Shown in pieces: positions 50,675 through 59,343 of a stretch of 64,000 nucleotides of DNA (positions are counted from its first letter, which is position 1; the number at the start of each line of letters is the position of its first letter). The translations under genes and the position numbers were made by a program. The notes below the pieces were generated by a model that worked only from the letters and a program-made list of their open reading frames with translations, had not been told where the DNA came from and did no database searches. This DNA is from Streptomyces sp. L-9-10. Its GTDB lineage: Bacteria; Actinomycetota; Actinomycetes; Streptomycetales; Streptomycetaceae. The stretch covers positions 82,145 to 146,144 of the forward strand of contig NZ_PHRF01000008.1 of the NCBI RefSeq assembly GCF_004151105.1. Direction: 5' to 3'.

Positions 50675-53341
50675 TCACCGCGCAGGCGGCAGATCCCAGA
50701 TCCATGCTCCGCCGATCCGCTTCCCCGGCCCTCCGAGGAGCTTCTCCAGCGTCTCGTACAGCGCCGCGTCATTGGGCTGCGACGCGAGCACCACCACCCC
50801 CGCCTTCCAGAACTCCAGGTCGAAGCGGGCCTGCGCGCGCCATTTCGCGTCGATGGCCGGGACCTGTCCGCTGTAGCGGACATCGCGCAGCAGATTCGAC
50901 GTGTAGCGGGCCGGGGCACCGTAGATCCCCCTCCGCTCCTCGCCCCACGGCCCGTTGAAGTACCCGCCGGGCACCGAGAAACCGAGGCCGCTCGCCGACT
51001 GCCAGTGCAGCGCCTCCGCGTTGCCGGGGTCGGGCACCGGTACGGGCACCACGGTCTCGCCCTCGCCGACGTACGAGCGGTACATACCGTCCGCGATGAA
51101 CGCCGGGACGTCCGGGCGCTCCCGTACCGGCAGCGGCGTCGGGACGATCGGCAGCAGGGCCCCGGCCACCACCGCGTACGCCACGAGCCGGAGCCTGCGC
51201 CGCTCCGCCAGGGCCGGTCCGCCGAGCCGTAGCTCCCGCTCCTCGGCGCGCCGGTCCGCGAGCCGGTCGGCCGCCAGCGCCACCAGCGCGCCCAGCGCGG
51301 GCGCGCAGATCATCGCGACCCGCGACTCGATGACCGACTCGAACAGCGGCTGATGGGCGAGGATCCGCCAGGGGCCCGTCAGCACCACATCCGTGAAGGG
51401 GATACGTATCTTCGGCCCCAGCGAGAGCAGCGCCGCCGCGGCCGCCGTGAACGCCAGCGCCCTGACCACCGCGGCCCGCCACAGCCACAGTCCGATCGCG
51501 GACGCCAGGGAGATCAGCGGCCAGCCGTAGAAGGCGTTCTGCTCGGTGCGGTTCATCGCGAGCCTGTCGGCCGTCGCGTCGTCGCCGAACAGCGAGCGCC
51601 CGGAGTACTGGAGGAAGGCGAGCGGGCTGTTGCCCGCGTTGTCGCCGTGCAGCACGCTGTGGTAGCTCTGCGGGCCGAAGAACTGCCAGTACAGCGGGAT
51701 CGCGACCAACGGCAGGCACACCAGCAGCGCCCATCCCAGCCCGCGCAGCAGCGGGCGCAGCGCCGCCCGCGCGCGCTCGCGGTCCACCACGGCGTACGCG
51801 AGCGCGAAGAGCAGCGTGCCCATCACGGCGAGCAGCAGCGGCTCCTCGCCGAGGAAGATCTGATACGTCGCGAAGAGCCCCAGCAGCACCCCGTCCCGGA
51901 CCACGCGCCGGCCCTCGCAGAGCCGCAGCGCCCGGTCGATGATCACCGGAATCATGAACAGGACGAGGAAGTTGGGGTGCGCGTTGGCGTGCGAGATCAT
52001 CGGCGGCGCGAAGGCGGCGAGGGCCGCGCCGAGCGCCGCCGCCCGGCGTCCGCGCACGAGCCGGCGCGCGAACAGCCAGTACCAGGCGAGTGCCGTGGCC
52101 GCGAGGCCGACGGTCAGGACGAGCGCCCAGGTGACGGTCGGACCGAAGGCGAGCGTAACGGGAGTGAGCGGGACGGAGAGCCCGAGCATGACGGTGTTCG
52201 CCATGAGGTTCACGCCGTCGGGGAAGTTCTGGAGGGTGGTGAACAGCGGGTTCCGCAGGTGGGTGACGTTGTCGGCGGTGACCCGGAAGAACCACTCCCA
52301 CTGGTTCTGGTCGGAGCCCGCGTCGGCGAGATAGGCGCGGTCGAGGTCGGCCCACAGCCCCTTGTAGAGGAAGAAGGAGGCGAGGAGGAAGAGCACGCCG
52401 ACGACCAGGTCCGTACGGCGACGACGGCCGGGACCGGTGGTGCCGGCGGCATCGGCTGTATCGGCTGTGTGGGCTGTGTGGGCTGTGTGGGCTGTGTGGG
52501 CGCTGGAGTCGAGGCCGGGGCCACGCCGCGCCGCGCCGAGCCGTAGCAGCTCCAGCAGCACCCTTCCGTAGTCCAGCGGCTTCACCTTGGAGCCCCGCTG
52601 GTGCGCCCAGCGCACCGGCACCTCCGTCACCGGCCAGCCCGACCGCCGGAAGAACCGCAGGATCTCGACGTCTATCCCCCAGCCGTCCAGCCGGGAGCCG
52701 GCGAAGGCGGCCCGCGCCCGCTCGCCGTCGAAGAGCTTGAAGCCGCACTGTGTGTCGGCTATGCCGTCGAGCGCGACCAGCCGTATCAGCCGGTTGCCGA
52801 ACCGCCCCAGCCACTCGCGCAGCGCCAGCTGCCGTACCTCGATCCGCGCGTCGGGGTGCGCGCGCGAACCGATCGCCGCGCCGTCGCCGTCCGCCCTGAG
52901 CTGCTTGTCCAGCCGGTCCAGCTCGTCGATCGGGGTCGCGAGGTCCGCGTCGGTCAGCAGTACGCGCCGGCCGTGCGAGGCCAGCACGCCCTGCCGCAGG
53001 GCATGGCCCTTGCCGTAGTTGCCGCCGCCCGTCACGACCCGGACGCGCGGCTCGCCCGCGGCGGCCTCGGCGGCGACCGCGGCCGTACCGTCCGTCGAGC
53101 CGTCGTCCACGACGATCAGCTCCCACGTACCCCAGCGGTCCTGGTCCGCGTTCAGATAGGCGCGGATGGCGTCCAGGGTGGGGCGCAGCCGCCCCTCCTC
53201 GTTGTACGCGGGGACGACGACGGACAGATCGACGCCCGACGGATTCGCGTCCGCCGGGTTCGTCGCGTCCGACGCATTCACGCCCGACGGATTCGCCGCA
53301 TCTGCCGTGTTGCCCGCGCCCACTCCCGAGGCCCTCGCCAT
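50675..53341 (-). CDS. GT2 glycosyltransferase fused to a polytopic membrane domain
   Basis: An 888-residue protein. Residues 1-40 are low complexity (Asn/Ala/Asp/Pro). Residues 40-275 are a dolichyl-phosphate-glucose-type GT2: VDLSVVVPAYNEEGRLRPTL, VVDDGSTDGT, LLTDADLATPIDEL, ADTQCGFKLFDG. After a His/Thr/Ala repeat linker come about ten membrane helices and a periplasmic C-terminus (GT-C/YfhO-like). It likely transfers a sugar to a polyprenyl phosphate and then glycosylates an exported product, which is inference. The start at 53341 is 8 bp after the GntR stop; GTG at 53383 would overlap it. Confidence 0.8.
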   Translation of the reverse strand: MARASGVGAGNTADAANPSGVNASDATNPADANPSGVDLSVVVPAYNEEGRLRPTLDAIRAYLNADQDRWGTWELIVVDDGSTDGTAAVAAEAAAGEPRVRVVTGGGNYGKGHALRQGVLASHGRRVLLTDADLATPIDELDRLDKQLRADGDGAAIGSRAHPDARIEVRQLALREWLGRFGNRLIRLVALDGIADTQCGFKLFDGERARAAFAGSRLDGWGIDVEILRFFRRSGWPVTEVPVRWAHQRGSKVKPLDYGRVLLELLRLGAARRGPGLDSSAHTAHTAHTAHTADTADAAGTTGPGRRRRTDLVVGVLFLLASFFLYKGLWADLDRAYLADAGSDQNQWEWFFRVTADNVTHLRNPLFTTLQNFPDGVNLMANTVMLGLSVPLTPVTLAFGPTVTWALVLTVGLAATALAWYWLFARRLVRGRRAAALGAALAAFAPPMISHANAHPNFLVLFMIPVIIDRALRLCEGRRVVRDGVLLGLFATYQIFLGEEPLLLAVMGTLLFALAYAVVDRERARAALRPLLRGLGWALLVCLPLVAIPLYWQFFGPQSYHSVLHGDNAGNSPLAFLQYSGRSLFGDDATADRLAMNRTEQNAFYGWPLISLASAIGLWLWRAAVVRALAFTAAAAALLSLGPKIRIPFTDVVLTGPWRILAHQPLFESVIESRVAMICAPALGALVALAADRLADRRAEERELRLGGPALAERRRLRLVAYAVVAGALLPIVPTPLPVRERPDVPAFIADGMYRSYVGEGETVVPVPVPDPGNAEALHWQSASGLGFSVPGGYFNGPWGEERRGIYGAPARYTSNLLRDVRYSGQVPAIDAKWRAQARFDLEFWKAGVVVLASQPNDAALYETLEKLLGGPGKRIGGAWIWDLPPAR

Positions 53342-53349
53342 GTCGCCGG

Positions 53350-54033
53350 TCACCGTTGCGGACTCTCCAGCCTGTCCGCCCACGCGAGCGAATGGTTGTC
53401 GTACTCACCGATCACGGCACGCACCGCCGGTGCGTCACCGAGGGTCAGCGCGTCGACCAGCTGCTCGTGCCCGCCCCACAGCCTCTTGCGGACCTGCGGG
53501 TCCTCGCGCAGGAACGGCACCGAGAACACCCATGCCTGGACGCGCAGCCGGTGCAGGAAGTCCGCGACGTAGGGGTTGGCCACCAGCGCGCACAACTCGC
53601 GCCAGAACCGCAGGTCGTAGCCGATGAGAATGGTCAGATCCCCGCTCCTGGCCGCGCGCGCCGCTTCCTCGGCCCGGCGCCGTACGGACACCAGCACCGC
53701 GCCGTGCGCCCTGGCCGCCAGATGTTCGCCCTCCAGCCTGCGGAAGACGGCGTCCACGATCAGCGAGCGCGCGTCGACCATCCGCCGGAAGTCGTCCACC
53801 GAGAACTGGTGGACGCGGAAGCCACGGTGCTGGTCGGAGTCGAGCAGGTCCTGTGCGGAGAGGTCGACCAGCGCCTCCCTGACCGGGGTCGCGGAGACCC
53901 CGTACTGCTCGGCGATCTGCTTGACGGTGAATTCCTGGCCCGGCAGTAAACGCCCCGCGAGCACCTCGTCACGCAACGCGTCCGCGATCTGCTGCCGCAA
54001 GGTATTGCGGGTCACAGCTCCGCTGGCGGGCAT
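53350..54033 (-). CDS. GntR-family (FCD) regulator with a TTA codon
   Basis: A 227-residue protein. The winged helix (LRQQIADALRDEVLAGRLLP; VKQIAEQYGVSATPVREALV) is followed by an FCD-type helical effector domain. Codon 29 (first Leu of RLLPG) is TTA at 53949-53947, so bldA dependence is expected. The gene ends 8 bp before the glycosyltransferase; the aminotransferase lies upstream on the same strand. Confidence 0.9.
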   Translation of the reverse strand: MPASGAVTRNTLRQQIADALRDEVLAGRLLPGQEFTVKQIAEQYGVSATPVREALVDLSAQDLLDSDQHRGFRVHQFSVDDFRRMVDARSLIVDAVFRRLEGEHLAARAHGAVLVSVRRRAEEAARAARSGDLTILIGYDLRFWRELCALVANPYVADFLHRLRVQAWVFSVPFLREDPQVRKRLWGGHEQLVDALTLGDAPAVRAVIGEYDNHSLAWADRLESPQR

Positions 54034-54194
54034 GGTTTTCTGTCCCCTCGTCCGGCTTGGGACACCTTAAGCCAGGTGACGCGGGGGTTCGGGGCGGGCA
54101 GGCCGGACCCGCCCGCCCCCGCGCCGGGGCCACCCGGCCCCCACACCGGACCCCCACGCCGGACCCGCCCGCCGGGCTGTGCCGTGTGCTGTGG

Positions 54195-55586
54195 CTACAC
54201 CGTGTGCTCGTCCGCGACCGCCAGCGCCAGGTCCAGGACAGCCAGCCCCTCCTTCGCCTCGGCCTCGGTGATGTTGCAGGCCGGCACCGCGTGCGTACGG
54301 TTCATGTTCACGAAGGGCCACAGGCCGTTCTTCTTGCAGGCCGCGGCGAAGGCCGCCATGGGCGCGTTCGCCTCGCCCGACGCGTTGTACGGCACGAGCG
54401 GCTCGCGCGTCTCCTTGTCCTTGACCAGGTCGAGCGCCCAGAAGACCCCCGTACCGCGCACCTCACCGACCGACGGGTGCCGGGCCGCCAGATCACGCAG
54501 CCCCGGGCCGAGGACCGTCTCGCCGATGTGCGCGGCGTGCTCGACGACCTTCTCGTCCGCCATCACCCCGATCGTCGCGACGGCGGCGGCACAGGCCAGC
54601 GGATGACCGGAGTAGGTCAGCCCGCCGGGGTACGGGCGGGTCGCGAAGGTCTCGGCTATCGCGGCGGAGATGGCGACTCCGCCCAGCGGGACATACCCCG
54701 AGTTGACGCCCTTGGCGAAGGTCAGCAGGTCCGGCACCACATCGAAGTGCTCGGCGGCGAACCACCTGCCCGTACGGCCGAAGCCCGCCATCACCTCGTC
54801 CAGGACGAAGACGATGCCGTGCCGGTCGCAGATCTCACGGACACCCGCGAGATAGCCGGGCGGCGGCGTCATGATGCCGGCCGTGCCCGGGATCGTCTCC
54901 AGGATGATCGCGGCGATGGTGGCCGGGCCCTCGAAGGCGATCGTCGCCTCCAGGTGCTCCAGCGCGCGGGCGCACTCCTCGGCCTCCGTCGTGGCGTAGA
55001 ACGGCGAGCGGTAGAGGAACGGCGCCCAGAACCGGACCACGCCGGACGTGCCGCTGTCGGACGCCCAGCGGCGCGGGTCGCCGGTCAGATTGATCGCGGT
55101 GGACGTACCTCCGTGGTACGAGCGGTACGCGGAGAGCACCTTGGGACGGCCGGTGTGCAGCCGGGCCATCCGGACGGCGTTCTCGACGGCCTCGGCGCCG
55201 CCGTTGGTGAAGAAGATCTTGTCGAGGTCGCCCGGGGTGCGCTCGGCGATGAGGCGTGCGGCCTCGGAGCGCACATCGATGGCGAAGGCGGGCGCGAAGG
55301 TGGCGAGCCGGCCGGCCTGCTCCTGGATCGCCGCGACGACCGTGGGGTGCTGATAGCCGATGTTCGTGTAGACGAGTCCGCTGCTGAAGTCGAGATAGCG
55401 GTTGCCGTCGTAGTCCCAGAAGTAGGAACCCTCGGCGCCCGCGACGGCGAGCGGGTCGATCAGGCCCTGGGCTGACCAGGAGTGGAACACATGCGCGCGG
55501 TCCGCGGCCTTCACCGCGGCACCGGACTGCGGGTCGGCACGGCCGGCATCGTCACCGTGGCCGACGTGGTCGGTATGAGGGGTCAT
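54195..55586 (-). CDS. class III PLP-dependent aminotransferase
   Basis: A 463-residue enzyme of the omega-amino-acid aminotransferase group. It has YFWDYDGNRYLDFSSGLVYT, FFTNGGAEAVENAVRMAR, SYHGGTSTAIN, VLDEVMAGFGRTGRW, and the PLP lysine in LLTFAKGVNSGYVPLGG. The substrate cannot be fixed; beta-alanine, taurine, putrescine-type or 4-aminobutyrate amines are possible. The GntR regulator downstream, same strand, may control it. Confidence 0.9.
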   Translation of the reverse strand: MTPHTDHVGHGDDAGRADPQSGAAVKAADRAHVFHSWSAQGLIDPLAVAGAEGSYFWDYDGNRYLDFSSGLVYTNIGYQHPTVVAAIQEQAGRLATFAPAFAIDVRSEAARLIAERTPGDLDKIFFTNGGAEAVENAVRMARLHTGRPKVLSAYRSYHGGTSTAINLTGDPRRWASDSGTSGVVRFWAPFLYRSPFYATTEAEECARALEHLEATIAFEGPATIAAIILETIPGTAGIMTPPPGYLAGVREICDRHGIVFVLDEVMAGFGRTGRWFAAEHFDVVPDLLTFAKGVNSGYVPLGGVAISAAIAETFATRPYPGGLTYSGHPLACAAAVATIGVMADEKVVEHAAHIGETVLGPGLRDLAARHPSVGEVRGTGVFWALDLVKDKETREPLVPYNASGEANAPMAAFAAACKKNGLWPFVNMNRTHAVPACNITEAEAKEGLAVLDLALAVADEHTV

Positions 55587-55678
55587 GCGGCAAGGGTAGG
55601 GAGGCGCGGGAGCGGGGCGGTATCGCCAGGTTGTATGGAGTGAGCCACTTTGGTCGGCATCCTGTCGGGGCGGGCGGT

Positions 55679-55750
55679 GCCGGGGGGTTGCCAGGGGTTG
55701 CCGGGGTTGCCGGGGTTGCCGGGGTTGCCGGGGTTGCCGGAGGTTGCCAG
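55679..55750 (+). repeat. (GGGGTTGCC)n tandem repeat with G-quadruplex potential
   Basis: Six to seven copies of the 9-bp unit GGGGTTGCC lie end to end between the aminotransferase and hydrolase genes. The plus strand satisfies G4-N5-G4-N5-G4-N5-G4. It is just downstream of the hydrolase stop at 55777 (minus strand). Confidence 0.9.
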
Positions 55751-55776
55751 GGCCGGCCAGAGGATTGCCGGGGTGC

Positions 55777-56727
55777 TCACTTGGAGTCCAGCCGCCCCAG
55801 CGGGTGGGGGCCGGCGAAGGCCTTCTGTGTCGCTGTCCAGTCGGAGCTGTCGATGCCGAGTGCGTGGCGCAGGTAGGCCAGGGTGACCCGTTGGATCAGG
55901 GCGACGCGCTCGGGGTTCTCGTCGGTGGTCTCCGCGGCGTGGTGGCCGGAGATCCCACCGAGGAAGTGTTCGGCTCCGAACAGGGTGAGCAGGCTCTTGT
56001 CGCCGGGAGCCAGGACGTACGGATCGGTCGTCCAGTCCGCTCCCCGGACGGTCAGCGGGAGGACATCCCTGTCCCCCGCGACCACGAGGGCGGGGGTGGT
56101 CATGTGCCCGAAGTCCGGATGCCTCAGCCACGGCAGGTTCTCGGCCGCGAAGGGCGTCAGGTCGTCGCCGCCCTTGCCGGCCGTGGCCAGCAGTACACCC
56201 GCCTTGACGCGTGGGTCGGACAGGTCCTCCGCCTGGCCTGTCCGCGGGTCACGGACGCGCAGCCCCAGCAGAACGCCCGCCGTCTGGCCGCCGAAGGAGT
56301 GTCCGGCGGCGGCGACGCGGCTCCGGTCCAGCCGCCCGCTCAGGCCGGGGACGGCCGCCTCCAGTACATCGAGACTGTCGAGGACGCGCTTCATGTCCTC
56401 GACGCGGAAACGCCACAACTGCGGCGCGCGGGGATCGTCCGCGGGCACGCCCAGCGTCTTGGAGTCGAGATGCGTGGGCTGGATCACCACGAAGCCGTGG
56501 GCGGCCCAGTAGTCGGCCAGCGGTCCGTAACCGTCCAGCGACGAGCCGAAGCCGTGGGCGAACAGGACGATCGGCAGGTCGCGTCCGGTCACGGGCGCGG
56601 AGACGCGTACCCGCAGGTCCGCGCCGCGCGGGGGCAGGTCCGCACCGCGTGCCGCTGTCGGCGCCGGCCCCGGCGCCGGCAGCACGATCGGTTTGACCGA
56701 GACGACGGCGGTGTCTTGTTCGGGCAT
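55777..56727 (-). CDS. alpha/beta hydrolase (PAF-acetylhydrolase/chlorophyllase-like)
   Basis: A 316-residue enzyme. The oxyanion block is PIVLFAHGFGSSLDGYGPLA, the nucleophile elbow is AAAGHSFGGQTAG, the acid is in VVAGDRDVLPL, and the His is in AEHFLGGISGHHA. No signal peptide is apparent from the chosen start at 56727, which has AAGGAG 8 nt upstream. It is divergent from a MerR gene across a perfect palindrome with 20-bp promoter spacing, so it is probably the MerR target. Confidence 0.85.
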   Translation of the reverse strand: MPEQDTAVVSVKPIVLPAPGPAPTAARGADLPPRGADLRVRVSAPVTGRDLPIVLFAHGFGSSLDGYGPLADYWAAHGFVVIQPTHLDSKTLGVPADDPRAPQLWRFRVEDMKRVLDSLDVLEAAVPGLSGRLDRSRVAAAGHSFGGQTAGVLLGLRVRDPRTGQAEDLSDPRVKAGVLLATAGKGGDDLTPFAAENLPWLRHPDFGHMTTPALVVAGDRDVLPLTVRGADWTTDPYVLAPGDKSLLTLFGAEHFLGGISGHHAAETTDENPERVALIQRVTLAYLRHALGIDSSDWTATQKAFAGPHPLGRLDSK

Positions 56728-56796
56728 GGGCCACACTCCTTCGACGGACGGAAACGGGGCCGGTGGTGGGCGCCCCCTCACGAGTTACGCTAAAAC

Positions 56797-56812
56797 CTGA
56801 CGTCGACGTCAG
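56797..56812 (-). promoter_or_regulatory. MerR operator within an over-spaced promoter
   Basis: CTGACGTCGACGTCAG is a perfect 16-bp palindrome. On the minus strand it sits between TTGCCT and TAGCGT, 20 bp apart, the elongated spacing that MerR-type activators need. The promoter reads toward the hydrolase. Confidence 0.65.
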
Positions 56813-56849
56813 AGGCAAGTCGGTGTGACCCAGATCGCAACGGGGGTGC

Positions 56850-57239
56850 GTGGTGCGTATCGGTGAACTCGCCACCAGGACAGGGGCCAGCGTCCGAGCC
56901 CTGCGCTACTACGAGGAACAGAACCTGCTCACCTCGGAACGCAGCCCCGGGGGCCAACGGCAGTACCCGGAGAGCGCGGTCGACCGCATCCAGCTGATTC
57001 AGCAGCTGTACGCCGCCGGCCTGTCGAGCAAAGTGATCGTGGAGCTCATGCCGTGCGTCGTCGACGGCAACGCCACACCGGAACTGCTGGACCGCCTGGC
57101 AGTGGAACGGGACCGTATCGACGGCCACATCACCGATCTGGTCAGCACCCGGAGCAGACTCGACTCCGTCATCGCGGGTGCCGGCACGCAACTGCGCACA
57201 GGCCGGTCCTGCCGGAACGAGGCCACCGGAGACGACTGA
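56850..57239 (+). CDS. MerR-family regulator
   Basis: A 129-residue protein: RIGELATRTGASVRALRYYE, then EQNLLTSERSPGGQRQYPES and a coiled-coil helix (PELLDRLAVERDRIDGHITD). One Cys (MPCVV) in the linker and one near the C-terminus; no metal-binding loop is obvious, so a small organic ligand is more likely. GTG start. It is divergent from the alpha/beta hydrolase. Confidence 0.92.
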   Translation: MVRIGELATRTGASVRALRYYEEQNLLTSERSPGGQRQYPESAVDRIQLIQQLYAAGLSSKVIVELMPCVVDGNATPELLDRLAVERDRIDGHITDLVSTRSRLDSVIAGAGTQLRTGRSCRNEATGDD

Positions 57240-57252
57240 CGCGGCGGCGGCC

Positions 57253-57344
57253 CGGCTCACTGGGCGGGGCCGGCTGAGTTCACCGGGCTGGGCGGGGCCG
57301 GCTCACTGGGCGGGGCCGGCTCAGTTCACCGGGCTGGGGCCGTC
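57253..57344. repeat. two 46-bp copies spanning the GlxA-type gene stop
   Basis: GGCTCACTGGGCGGGGCCGG followed by CT[G/C]AGTTCACCGGGCTGGG occurs at 57253-57298 and again at 57299-57344. The second copy contains the stop codon (57328-57326) of the minus-strand gene; the first repeats it downstream. Confidence 0.88.
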
Positions 57345-58351
57345 GTCCGGAAACGGGACCGGTACGCCGACGGCGTCACGCCAAGCTGCCGCAGGAACAC
57401 CCGCCGCAGCGATTCGTCACTGCCGAGCCCGCTGCGCCGCGCCGCGCCAGTCACCGTCTCCCCCGCCTCCAGCAGCGCCTTCGCCGCCTCCAGCCGTACG
57501 GACTCGACGTACGCCGCCGGTGTGCTGCCGACCTGCTCGTTGAAGAGCCGGGTCAGATGGCGTGCGCTCAGCCCGCCGCGCCTGGCCAGCGCGGGCAGCG
57601 AGTGGTCGCCCGCCGGATCCGCCGTCACCTCCCGCAGCAGTCCGCGCAGCCCGTCGTGGCGCGGGCTCGGCGTACGGGCGGCCACGGAGAACTGCGACTG
57701 CCCGCCCGGCCGCTGGAGGAAGACCACCAGATCGCGGGCGACCTCACGGGCCAGCTCGACGCCCTCGTCGTCCTCGACCAGCGCGAGCGCGAGGTCGATG
57801 CCCGCGGTGACCCCGGCCGAGGTGTACGTACGGCCGTCCCGTACGAAGATCGCGTCCGGGTCCACGGTGATCGCGGGATGGCGCCGGGCCAGGACGGCCG
57901 CGTGCCGCCAGTGGGTGGTCGCGCGCCTGCCGTCCAGCAGCCCGGCGGCGGCCAGCGCGAAGGCACCGGTGCAGACGGACGCGATACGACGGGACCGCTC
58001 GGGGCCGGCCAGTTCGGCCACCGCGTCAAGGAGCCGGGCAGGCGGCGGGCGGTGCGGCAGGTCGTCGGAGCCCGGGACGACGAGCGTGTGCGTCCTGCCG
58101 ACCTCGGCCGCCGCCACGTCGGCGTGCAGCCGGGTGCCGGTGGAGGTGATCACCGGACCGCCGTCCGCCGAACAGACCGCCGTGCTGTACGCGCCGCCGA
58201 GCCCGGCCGCCGTACCGAACACCTCCAGCGGCGCGGCGACATCCATCAGCCGAACGCCGTCGTACACGAACACGGTGATGTTTCTGCGCTCGCCGATGCG
58301 CCCACCGGTGTGCTCGCCGACGCGCTCTCCGCTGTGCTCTCCGGCCCTCAT
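57326..58351 (-). CDS. GlxA-type regulator (DJ-1/PfpI domain plus AraC HTH)
   Basis: A 341-residue protein. The amidase-like domain has ITVFVYDGVRLMDVAAPLEV and SVCTGAFALAAAGLLDGRRA (nucleophile-elbow cysteine in CTGAF). An AraC-type double HTH follows: LPALARRGGLSARHLTRLFN and SGLGSDESLRRVFLRQLGVT. The first 23 residues are Gly/Glu-rich repeats. The start at 58351 is fixed by TACGGT 6 nt upstream (leaderless). Confidence 0.9.
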   Translation of the reverse strand: MRAGEHSGERVGEHTGGRIGERRNITVFVYDGVRLMDVAAPLEVFGTAAGLGGAYSTAVCSADGGPVITSTGTRLHADVAAAEVGRTHTLVVPGSDDLPHRPPPARLLDAVAELAGPERSRRIASVCTGAFALAAAGLLDGRRATTHWRHAAVLARRHPAITVDPDAIFVRDGRTYTSAGVTAGIDLALALVEDDEGVELAREVARDLVVFLQRPGGQSQFSVAARTPSPRHDGLRGLLREVTADPAGDHSLPALARRGGLSARHLTRLFNEQVGSTPAAYVESVRLEAAKALLEAGETVTGAARRSGLGSDESLRRVFLRQLGVTPSAYRSRFRTTAPAR

Positions 58352-58357
58352 ACGGCA

Positions 58358-58363
58358 ACCGTA
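58358..58363 (-). promoter_or_regulatory. -10 box of the GlxA-type gene, leaderless start
   Basis: Minus-strand TACGGT lies 6 nt before the ATG at 58351. Confidence 0.5.
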
Positions 58364-58491
58364 GCCCGGATCCATGGCCATATGTGTGGGATACAGGTCT
58401 GGATAGACATGGCAGGGACAGGGGCGGCGGGCTGACAGTGGAAGAGGAAGCCGAAGCGGAAGCCGAAGCAGCGTCGCGAAAGGAACCCGCC

Positions 58492-59145
58492 ATGTCAGCC
58501 CCAGCCCAAGCCGAACGCATCGCCGGTATCGAGATCCCCGACAGCGCCCTCGCCAAGGAGGCCACCGAGCTGGTGCGGGACACCACCAGCCCCCTGTTGT
58601 ACGACCACTCCCGCCGGGTGTTCCTCTTCGGATCCCTCCAGGGACGGCGGCGCGGGCTCACCTACGACCCCGAGCTGCTCTACATCGGCGCGATGTTCCA
58701 CGACCTCGGCCTGACCGAGAGCTACCGCGCCTCGCGGCAGCGTTTCGAACTCGACGGCGCCGACGCCGCCCGCGACTTCCTGCTGAGCCACGGGCTCTCA
58801 CAGGAGAGCGCGCGGATCGTCTGGACCGCGATCGCCCTGCACACGACGCCGGAGATCCCGTCGCACATGGAGTCCGAGGTCGCGCTGGTCACGGCGGGGG
58901 TCGAATTCGATGTGCTGGGGATGGGGCTGGACGCCGTACCGGACAAGGTGAGGGAGGAGGTCGTGGCGGCCCACCCGCGGCCGGACTTCAAGCGCCGGAT
59001 TCTCCAGGCCTTCACGGAGGGGATCGAACACCGGCCGGAGACGACCTTCGGCAATGTGAAGGCGGATGTGCTGGCGCGCTTCTCGCCCGGGTTCGTACGG
59101 ACGGACTTCGTCGATGTGATCGAGGATTCGGCCTGGCCCGAGTAA
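58492..59145 (+). CDS. HD-domain phosphohydrolase-like protein
   Basis: A 217-residue protein with LLYDHSRRVFLFGSLQGRRR, the HD pair in YIGAMFHDLGLTESY, and the downstream metal ligand segment WTAIALHTTPEIPSHM, matching the cyanamide hydratase-like HD group. The substrate is unknown. The ATG at 58492 has AAAGGAA upstream. The divergent GlxA-type regulator is a possible controller. Confidence 0.87.
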   Translation: MSAPAQAERIAGIEIPDSALAKEATELVRDTTSPLLYDHSRRVFLFGSLQGRRRGLTYDPELLYIGAMFHDLGLTESYRASRQRFELDGADAARDFLLSHGLSQESARIVWTAIALHTTPEIPSHMESEVALVTAGVEFDVLGMGLDAVPDKVREEVVAAHPRPDFKRRILQAFTEGIEHRPETTFGNVKADVLARFSPGFVRTDFVDVIEDSAWPE

Positions 59146-59343
59146 GCGGGACGGAACCCGTGAGAGGAGCCCCGGAACCCGTGGAAGGAGCGTACGAACG
59201 GAGCCCTCGAACGAAGCCTTCGAACGGAGCCCGTCGCTCCGGCGAACACCGGTCCGTAGAGGTTTCGTTCGAGGCAAGCGATGAGTTCGGCCGTGTCATG
59301 CGAGATGATCCGAGGCGTGACGATGGGGAGGGGCCGGCCGGCC

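Noticed and set aside
55679..55750. CRISPR array
   Set aside because: The 9-bp units are contiguous with no spacers. No cas genes are present; no array was seen anywhere in the window.
55583..56131. Protein with GNPGNP repeats
   Set aside because: The repeats are the minus-strand reading of the GGGGTTGCC array, and the rest overlaps the hydrolase gene in another frame.
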